64,000 nt of DNA, taken from NCBI GenBank assembly GCA_916610825.1, contig OU744448.1, forward strand, positions 10,668,125 to 10,732,124. The letters are read 5' to 3'. The DNA comes from Haliclystus octoradiatus. Its lineage: Eukaryota; Cnidaria; Staurozoa; Stauromedusae; Haliclystidae. The position numbers and the translations under genes were made by a program. Shown piece by piece: positions 59,101-64,000 of this stretch (the first letter of the stretch is position 1; every line of letters starts with the position of its first letter). The notes beneath the pieces are model-generated. The model saw only the letters and a program-made list of their open reading frames with translations. It had not been told where the DNA came from and did not search any database.

Positions 59101-62100
59101 GAATCCGAAAGTCTTGAAATCCTACTGAATTAGCAAAAATTAGAAACTTGGTCAATTTAGTTCAGGCTTCCGGGACCCCAAATTTTCTCGTACACTGCCT
59201 ACATTCTATTTTATTCTATCTAAACATCTATATTAAAAACATTTTGCTACAACTATGAAGCATACCCACGTTAGAGAACCCTCCAGAAAATTATCCAAGA
59301 CTTCCTCTCGCAATATTGCTCTTGCAGACTTGCAGTATTGCAATATTGCAGACTTGCTCTTGAATTTTTTATGTTTTCATATGTTTATAATTTTTTTTTT
59401 TTTTTTAATTCTGAGAGAATACTGTACTGTTATATATAGTATATCTTATTTATCATGACTGGTGGAAAAGCCTGTGTTATTTGTAAGAAAAAAAATATCG
59501 CAGGGAATTCTTTAGATGCTTTACCATGTGTACACTGTGATAAATGGTGGCACAAGGCATGTTCAATTACTCACAAAGATTGCACAGCTTTAGAAATTGA
59601 GGTATTACAAAAATATCCTACATCTTGCTCACTATGTTATGATTCATTAAAAAATCTACCGGTGAGATTGGATAGCCTTGAAAAAAAGTTTGAAGATTTT
59701 ACAGAAAGTTTTAAAACGCAGACAAGCTCTAGCAGCACTGGTGTTGCGAAATCTTATTCTGAAGTAGCGTCACAAGATGGTGCTAACGTAGACTTAAACA
59801 AAGTTATCAAAGAAGCCGTCGCCATTAGTAACAACAAGAGACAGCTAATAATGGCTGGAGTCCCCTTTATATCTCAGGAGTTTGACAAACAAAAAGTTAA
59901 TCAGATCGTGTCGTTTGTTTGTGGTTCCAATGTTCAAATAACTGGAATTACCAGAGTTGGTAAACCACCCACTGAGAAGGGTGCAACTAACAAGCCTCAA
60001 TTAATTAAAATCCAGTTGGTATCCCAAAATGATAGAGATGTTATTTTGAGATCTGCCGGTAAACTGAAAGACTCAGAAAATTTCCCTGGTGTTCACATTC
60101 GTCAGTGCTTGACATTTAACGAAAGAAAAATTTTGCAACCTTTGTATGATGATTTTAAAAAAAAAATTTCAAACGCTGCCCCTGGTGAGCGTTATGTAAT
60201 TAAACGAAGAGGCGACGTCTCAAATTGGACCATCGCTAAGCAAAACGCCAGAGTACTTAATCGAGAAGAAAACGTATTTGCGGAAAACATTGATCAAATT
60301 CCACAATAATGGTCACAGGCAAGCAAAGATAATTGTTTTTTAAAGTTTTATTATTTTAATGCACGCTCATTAATGAACAAATTGGATCTTTTTGATTGTC
60401 TACTTTCATCTAATCGATATGATGTCATTGCTATAACAGAGACATGGTTGAAATGTTGTGTGCCTGACTCGCTAATTACCCAACGTGATTATCAAGTACT
60501 TAGAAAAGACAGAATTACATCAACTGTTGGGGGTGGTGTTGCAATTTTAATACGCAAAGATTTGAAAGTTACTACTGTTGACATCCCGTCTACTTTTCAC
60601 GCTCTTGAATATGTTGTGGCTGATATACACATATCAAATATCGGATATCGTTTAGTTTGTTTGTACAATCCTCCTTCGTCGGCTTTGTCTTCCACTGAAG
60701 CGAATTTACTGTGTTTATTTATTGACTTTGTTAGCACTGATAGTGCTTTTCCAGTTGTTGTTATTGGCGACTTTAATTTTCCTTGTATTGACTGGTCAAT
60801 TCCTAAATCTCATGGATCTGCAAATACTACAATGTTTTTAGACGGTATTGTACGAAATGGACTCAATCAATTTGTTTCCTCGCCTACCAGAAATGATGAA
60901 ATTCTTGACCTTGTTTTTTGTTCCCAAGACAATGCTATTTTTTGCACTGAAGTTACCGAACCATTCACGTCTACTTGTGATCATCAGTCTATTGAATTTA
61001 ACCTAGCTGTCAGCAACTATAGTAATGACCGCTTCCCTAAATCAAAACCTACTAAACGTCGAAATTTTTATAAAGCAGATTATGATTCTATTAATTCCTA
61101 CTTGTCTACCATAAATTGGATTGATATGTTACAGGAAAGTCAAAATGATGTTCAAACTTTTTGGAATAAAATTTGCGATATTCTCAACTTATCTACTTCA
61201 AAATATGTACCGTTATATAAACATAATTCTAATCGTAAACCCAATTATCCTAAAAACATTCGATTACTCCGTTGCAAAAAGAAGTCCTTGTACAAATCGT
61301 CTAAAGAATCTCCGTGTAAAAAGAAATTGTATAAAGATACATGCAAAGATTATGAAAAGGCAGTAAAAAAGTTTCATCATGATTACGAAGCCTCGCTACT
61401 AATTGACCCCTCATTAAAAAAATTTTACGCCTTCGTTAAAGGTAAAACACAATCTAACTCTACAATTCCTGCTATTGTCAAAAATGATCTTTCTGTTACT
61501 ACAGATGACAAAGAGAAAGCAACTCTTATCAATGAATATTTTGCTAGTGTTTTTACACAGGACAATAACAGCATACCTAACATTCCAGACTCGGCTAACG
61601 AAAATACTTCATCGAATTTCATTGAGTTCTCTTTCGAAAAAGTTTACAAGACATTATCTTCCTTGCCCACAAAAGTATCTCGAACACCAGATGACTACCC
61701 ACCAATATTTTTCAAAGCAATAGCCTCTGAACTTACTATTCCTTTATCTATGTTATTTGAATTGTCATTAAAAACCGGCATTCTACCTGATATCTGGAAA
61801 CAAGCATTAGTTTCGCCAATTTTTAAGAAAGGTGACGTAGCTTCCCGTAGTAATTATCGACCCATATCGTTAACCTGCATCTGTTGCAAAGTTATGGAAC
61901 GTATCATTGTAGATGACCTACTAGTTTATTTAAATGAAAACAATATCTTATCTGATCGACAGTATGGCTTTCTCAGAAAGCGTTCTACTTGTAGTCAACT
62001 GTTAAAGACTTTAAATGATTGGTATGATTCAATTAACAAACGCTCACGTGTCGATGTTGTATATATAGACTTTGCTAAAGCATTTGACACTGTTACACAT

Positions 62101-64000
62101 TCAAAACTCTTAGCCAAATTAGAATCTTACGGCATCAAATACGAACTTTTTGAATGGATTAAATCCTTTCTTTCTGGTCGTTCGCAAAGCGTCATTGTAT
62201 CTGATGAAATCTCAAGTTCTCTCCCAGTTTCCAGTGGTGTCCCACAGGGTTCTGTGTTAGGACCGCTACTTTTTTTACTTTATGTTAATGATATTGAGAG
62301 CTGTTTGGATGGTTTGTGCGAAGTGCGTCTGTTTGCAGACGATGCAAAATTTTTTATCGCTCGAAATGATTCTTCCCCTGTCAATGCACTCACAACATCG
62401 TTAGATAAATTTACAACATGGGCCGAAAGCTGGCAACTGAGAATTGCTTATGATAAATGTAGTACAATATCCTTTGGTACATCCAACGCAAGTGAGCTTG
62501 ATTATTTCCTCGGGAGTAACAAACTGAAGCAAACAGGAAAACTTCGTGACCTTGGCCTCATCATTACTTCAGATCTTAAATTTTCTACTCATTGTTCTTC
62601 TATCTCCGCTAAAGCTAAAACAAGATCTTACCTTCTACTGAAATGCTTTACCTCAAGCAATGCACAATTACTTATTAAAGCATATACTACCTATGTACGA
62701 CCTCTATTAGAAAAAGACACCCAACTATGGAGTCCTTATTTACAAAAAGACATTGATTTGATTGAATCAACTCAAAGACGTTTTACTAAATATGTGTGTT
62801 CTAGAGCAAGATTAAAAGATAATGGTTATCACAGTCGTTTGGCCCTGTTTGAAATTGAATCTTTAGAAATCCGTAGAATTAAATTTGATTTATGCATGGT
62901 GTACAAAATTATAAATAATCTAATTGACTTTCCTGATAATATTTTTATAAAACGAAACATAAGTAAACTTAGAGGACATTCTATGCAATTCGTTGCATGT
63001 TCAATACCTGTAAATAATTCAATTTTTTATTCCTTTTTTTATCGCATAATTCCATTATGGAATCAGTTACCGGATGAAGTAGTGACTTCTTCCTCCTTAA
63101 TTACCTTTAATTCAAAATTACATAAGATTGATATAGATTGCTATTTGAAGCACTCTCATTAGGCTGCACATCAGTGCAAATTATATTACTATATAATTTG
63201 CCTTTGCTTGCCTGTACAAAAAATTACCATTTATGGTTTATTTTTTTTTGCAAATATATATATGAAAAATGAATATTAAATGTAAATACAGTTAAACATG
63301 TTATAACGGTCATCCCTGTCCAGCCCCCACCTGCCTATAATGGTCACCCTTGCCATGTCTAAAATAGTATTTGCTATTGAATCAACCCTGTTTATAAAGG
63401 CCACCTGCATATAATGGCCAATTTATCTACCGGTGCCTCTCATAGCTGGCTGTTATATACAGTTTCACTGACAGATTCAGATACAGTTACAGATTCTGGT
63501 CTCATTGTCATAGTGGCCAATTTCCTAGTTTTGTGTCTGATAAGGAACCTTTCAGGTAAAGAAGTTCTGAAGTCTTATAAATAAAATTCAGGTTTCTGAA
63601 AATAGAAAACATTTTTTGGACCTTTATTCCAATATTGTTAAATTTAAAAAGTCTTCATCATCCTATTTACAATGGATTCTTGGTCATTGTGTAGGCTAGA
63701 CAGACATATCTTACTACTGGCATAAAACTTAGTTGAATTAAGCACAAAACAAACTTCACACATTCCGTTATGCTACTGCTGCCTAAGTAATATTCACCTT
63801 GCTCTCTGTTCTAATCTTACTGAAGTTTAATTATGATTTGACTTATAGGCTACTTCAAGCTGGATCCAAATCGTGTCCTTGATTTGATTCTTGAATCTTT
63901 CGAATGTCACTTAACAGCCAAGTCTTTCTTTATGCCCTTATTAACATCATATCTTTCTACTTGTGATGTGTCCGGCTTAAGTCAAATTATTGGCTTCAAA
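47121..64000 (+). CDS. THOC2: THO complex subunit 2 (THOC2), N-terminal eight exons, runs off the window
   Basis: THOC2 is the scaffold of the nuclear THO/TREX complex that couples transcription to mRNA export. Exons: 47121-47191, 50924-50970, 53296-53387, 53946-53997, 55964-56040, 56812-56933, 58551-58687 and 63849-64000 (cut by the edge). All phases agree, giving 250 residues. The start is the ATGGCGGCT at 47121; an in-frame ATG lies six bases upstream. The early part is weakly conserved. From exon 6 it is clear: [15 protein letters not shown], then [20 protein letters not shown] in exon 7, and [16 protein letters not shown] and SQIIGFK in exon 8, all diagnostic of THOC2. A full protein is about 1,500 residues or more, so most lies to the right. 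Its introns carry most of the transposons in this half of the window. Confidence 0.93.
48371..49767. mobile_element. Non-autonomous DNA transposon with GGGCRATTCCAT ends and repeated GTCAGTCAGACAC
   Basis: Left end GGGCAATTCCATCATGA, right end as complement GGGCGATTCCATTGTGA, with similarity running on for about 33 bases. Inside, GTCAGTCAGACAC or a close form occurs about six times (near 48799, 49331, 49362, 49381, 49569 and 49742). No coding frame. CTTTGTA and CTTTCAG flank it, a weak match only. It lies in THOC2 intron 1. Confidence 0.6.
49900..50140. repeat. Relic related to the 48.4-49.8 kb element
   Basis: Carries GATCCACTTACC, CAATCAGACACGAAAAAC, GACCCACTTACCCGCG and GATCCACTTAC, the same words found at the left end and inside the neighbouring element. 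No intact ends. Probably an older or truncated copy. Confidence 0.4.
51258..52901. mobile_element. TA-flanked non-autonomous DNA transposon, copy B (1,644 bases)
   Basis: Same orientation and ends as copy A at 39525, with TA on both sides. It lacks about 80 bases (near 51700) and about 125 bases (near 52345) that copy A keeps, and is otherwise almost the same, so both are recent. It lies in THOC2 intron 2. The open frames at 51590-52003 and nearby are not conserved between the copies and are not genes. Confidence 0.8.
54194..54549 (-). mobile_element. tRNA-derived SINE, near full length (copy 2)
   Basis: Complement of the element at 16170. At the right it has GGTTCAAATCCCCC (B box) and GGATTAGCTAAGAAGGCAG (A box); at the left the 3' end GGGTGCCTTCGGTAGGGCGA. 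It abuts a decayed CAGT-type MITE at 54557. THOC2 intron 4. Confidence 0.8.
54557..54687 (-). mobile_element. CAGT-ended TA MITE, copy 4 (decayed)
   Basis: Complement matches: AGATAAATTGACCACT, TTGATTCAATA, GCTGATCGCTGAATAGAGG and GGTTATAACAGTTTTGAC. The 5' end is missing where the SINE lies. Confidence 0.5.
54916..55188. mobile_element. MITE with GGTGCTTGGTTGG arms and an internal minisatellite
   Basis: Left CCACTGATGAGCTC then GGTGCTTGGTTGG; right, as complement, CCACTGGTTATCAGC then GGTGCTTGGTTGG. The centre (about 54960-55110) is a 15-17-base minisatellite of TTTATGCTCTATATG units, which makes the 105-codon frame at 54938 open by chance. THOC2 intron 4. Confidence 0.6.
55530..55600 (+). 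mobile_element. MITE, GTCYGACAAAAG family, left end only
   Basis: GGTCCAACAAAAGTAGGAAT, then GGAATCCTAGATTCCGGAAG, then AGAAGAAAATTGAC, matching one end of the elements at 16831 and 20415. It stops exactly where the SINE at 55602 begins. Confidence 0.5.
55602..55890 (-). mobile_element. tRNA-derived SINE (copy 3, 3' end missing)
   Basis: Complement carries GGATTAGCTCAGATGGCAGA (A box) and GGTTCAAATCCCCC (B box), the cleanest tRNA-like head of the three copies. The last 50 or so bases of the SINE are absent. It abuts the MITE end at 55600. Confidence 0.75.
56325..56639. mobile_element. Mutator-like MITE, 315 bases
   Basis: The ends TAGCCTGTGTCACAGACC and (complement) TCACCTGCATCAAAGACC pair for about 60 bases. 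They are flanked by GTGTTATAC and GTATTATAC, an 8 of 9 target duplication. Related by its ends to the elements at 24685 and 57201. THOC2 intron 5. Confidence 0.7.
57201..57818. mobile_element. Mutator-like non-autonomous element, 618 bases
   Basis: The ends TAGCCTGCGTCACAGA and (complement) TAATCTGCATTACAGA pair imperfectly for about 90 bases (CAATTCATTCAC, GAATTGCTC-like). Flanks GGATATTGC and GGATATTGT match at 8 of 9. THOC2 intron 6. No transposase frame. Confidence 0.7.
58828..59194. mobile_element. 367-base element bounded by 13-base direct repeats
   Basis: CTGCCTACATTCT stands exactly at both sides (58815-58827 and 59195-59207). The ends are GGGTCCGAGAAAATGG and (complement) TGTACGAGAAAATTTGG. 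DNA transposons rarely make 13-base duplications, so it could have been copied in by LINE machinery. THOC2 intron 7. Confidence 0.55.
59455..60309 (+). CDS. LINE ORF1: PHD-like zinc finger plus RNA-binding region
   Basis: A protein of 284 residues. Residues 7-63 hold a PHD-type Cys/His pattern ([29 protein letters not shown]) of the kind found in ORF1 of CR1-like LINEs. A short coiled-coil stretch ([15 protein letters not shown]) follows. From about residue 125 comes a conserved region ([26 protein letters not shown]) that looks like the esterase-free, RRM-like ORF1 core, which would bind the element RNA. Its TAA stop is in the same frame as ORF2. No host function is implied. Confidence 0.75.
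   Translation: MTGGKACVICKKKNIAGNSLDALPCVHCDKWWHKACSITHKDCTALEIEVLQKYPTSCSLCYDSLKNLPVRLDSLEKKFEDFTESFKTQTSSSSTGVAKSYSEVASQDGANVDLNKVIKEAVAISNNKRQLIMAGVPFISQEFDKQKVNQIVSFVCGSNVQITGITRVGKPPTEKGATNKPQLIKIQLVSQNDRDVILRSAGKLKDSENFPGVHIRQCLTFNERKILQPLYDDFKKKISNAAPGERYVIKRRGDVSNWTIAKQNARVLNREENVFAENIDQIPQ
60373..63162 (+). CDS. LINE ORF2: AP endonuclease and reverse transcriptase
   Basis: 929 residues from the first ATG. The endonuclease shows [19 protein letters not shown] and CDHQSIEF; the reverse transcriptase shows [19 protein letters not shown], the FAKAFDTV motif, [19 protein letters not shown] and the catalytic FADD. It ends with the usual [12 protein letters not shown] and FNSKLHKI tail. 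The enzyme nicks target DNA and copies the element RNA into it. The conserved FNARSL just before this ATG belongs to the endonuclease, and the frame stays open back to the ORF1 stop (60307-60309). Real translation therefore probably begins upstream of this ATG, within the 21 codons after that stop, by reinitiation, a non-AUG start or read-through. Confidence 0.85.
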   Translation: MNKLDLFDCLLSSNRYDVIAITETWLKCCVPDSLITQRDYQVLRKDRITSTVGGGVAILIRKDLKVTTVDIPSTFHALEYVVADIHISNIGYRLVCLYNPPSSALSSTEANLLCLFIDFVSTDSAFPVVVIGDFNFPCIDWSIPKSHGSANTTMFLDGIVRNGLNQFVSSPTRNDEILDLVFCSQDNAIFCTEVTEPFTSTCDHQSIEFNLAVSNYSNDRFPKSKPTKRRNFYKADYDSINSYLSTINWIDMLQESQNDVQTFWNKICDILNLSTSKYVPLYKHNSNRKPNYPKNIRLLRCKKKSLYKSSKESPCKKKLYKDTCKDYEKAVKKFHHDYEASLLIDPSLKKFYAFVKGKTQSNSTIPAIVKNDLSVTTDDKEKATLINEYFASVFTQDNNSIPNIPDSANENTSSNFIEFSFEKVYKTLSSLPTKVSRTPDDYPPIFFKAIASELTIPLSMLFELSLKTGILPDIWKQALVSPIFKKGDVASRSNYRPISLTCICCKVMERIIVDDLLVYLNENNILSDRQYGFLRKRSTCSQLLKTLNDWYDSINKRSRVDVVYIDFAKAFDTVTHSKLLAKLESYGIKYELFEWIKSFLSGRSQSVIVSDEISSSLPVSSGVPQGSVLGPLLFLLYVNDIESCLDGLCEVRLFADDAKFFIARNDSSPVNALTTSLDKFTTWAESWQLRIAYDKCSTISFGTSNASELDYFLGSNKLKQTGKLRDLGLIITSDLKFSTHCSSISAKAKTRSYLLLKCFTSSNAQLLIKAYTTYVRPLLEKDTQLWSPYLQKDIDLIESTQRRFTKYVCSRARLKDNGYHSRLALFEIESLEIRRIKFDLCMVYKIINNLIDFPDNIFIKRNISKLRGHSMQFVACSIPVNNSIFYSFFYRIIPLWNQLPDEVVTSSSLITFNSKLHKIDIDCYLKHSH
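63289..63470 (+). mobile_element. CAGT-ended TA MITE, copy 5
   Basis: CAGTTAAACATGTTATAACG at the left and ACAGTTTCACTG at the right. The body words GCCTATAATGGTCACC and GGCCAATTTATCTACC match the other copies. TA precedes it; the right flank is GA or changed. It directly follows the LINE tail. Confidence 0.65.

Larger units (their letters stand above)
59220..63288 (+). mobile_element. CR1-type LINE, both reading frames open, in THOC2 intron 7
   Basis: Holds ORF1 (59455-60309) and an endonuclease-reverse transcriptase ORF2 reaching 63162, both without interruption. The 5' leader has TTGCAATATTGCAGACTTG-type repeats and a long T run before ORF1. The 3' tail after ORF2 is about 125 bases and ends beside a CAGT-type MITE at 63289. 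The exact 5' end and a target duplication were not fixed. Same strand as THOC2. It looks recently inserted. Confidence 0.75.

Noticed and set aside
1-64000. CRISPR arrays, operons, riboswitches or phage genes
   Set aside because: The window is eukaryotic nuclear DNA. No regularly spaced identical repeats with unique spacers exist, and the tandem repeats seen are microsatellites or transposon ends.

Overview
The window is nuclear DNA of a bilaterian invertebrate, most likely a marine one. The evidence is AT-rich sequence, genes split by GT-AG introns of 0.2 to 11 kb, animal-only families (Notum, a Cys-loop receptor, a CD36-type scavenger receptor, nocturnin), and introns full of MITEs, a tRNA-derived SINE, a CR1-type LINE and BEL/Pao and Ty3/Gypsy fossils. 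I cannot name the phylum from sequence alone. There is no CRISPR array, operon, rRNA gene or genuine tRNA gene.

Layout. 1-2.1 kb is intergenic. 2.1-4.9 kb (-) is a single-exon Notum with a long N-terminal extension. 6.0-14.1 kb (-) is a complete eight-exon nicotinic-type Cys-loop receptor subunit, with every splice phase agreeing (441 residues). Head to head with it, 15.0-18.1 kb (+), is a two-exon M14 N/E-type metallocarboxypeptidase of 595 residues. 20.0-22.3 kb (-) is the GPI mannosyltransferase PIGZ. 23.5-44.1 kb (-) is a CD36/LIMP-2-like receptor of 12-13 exons. Its 11-kb intron 2 holds a nested pile-up: a BEL/Pao fossil containing both a Ty3/Gypsy fossil and a 1.9-kb DNA transposon. 44.8-46.4 kb (+) is nocturnin, which shares a roughly 670-bp divergent promoter with the CD36-like gene. 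From 47.1 kb to the right edge (+) are the first eight exons (250 residues) of THOC2. Its last intron in the window carries a LINE with two open reading frames that look whole.

The genes do not form a pathway. They act in Wnt deacylation (Notum), ligand-gated ion flow, secretory peptide trimming, GPI-anchor synthesis in the ER, lipid or lysosomal receptor function, NADPH phosphate removal (nocturnin) and mRNA export (THOC2). What is unusual is the repeat content: a TA-flanked 1.65-1.87 kb element in two copies, three TAGC-ended elements with 9-base target duplications (Mutator-like), five copies of a CAGT-ended TA MITE, a tRNA SINE family, many long hairpins, and a LINE whose ORF1 and ORF2 share a frame and are split by one stop codon. 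I found no convincing new multi-gene system. Exon boundaries were placed by eye from splice sites and phase, and all family assignments rest on motif recognition without a database search.
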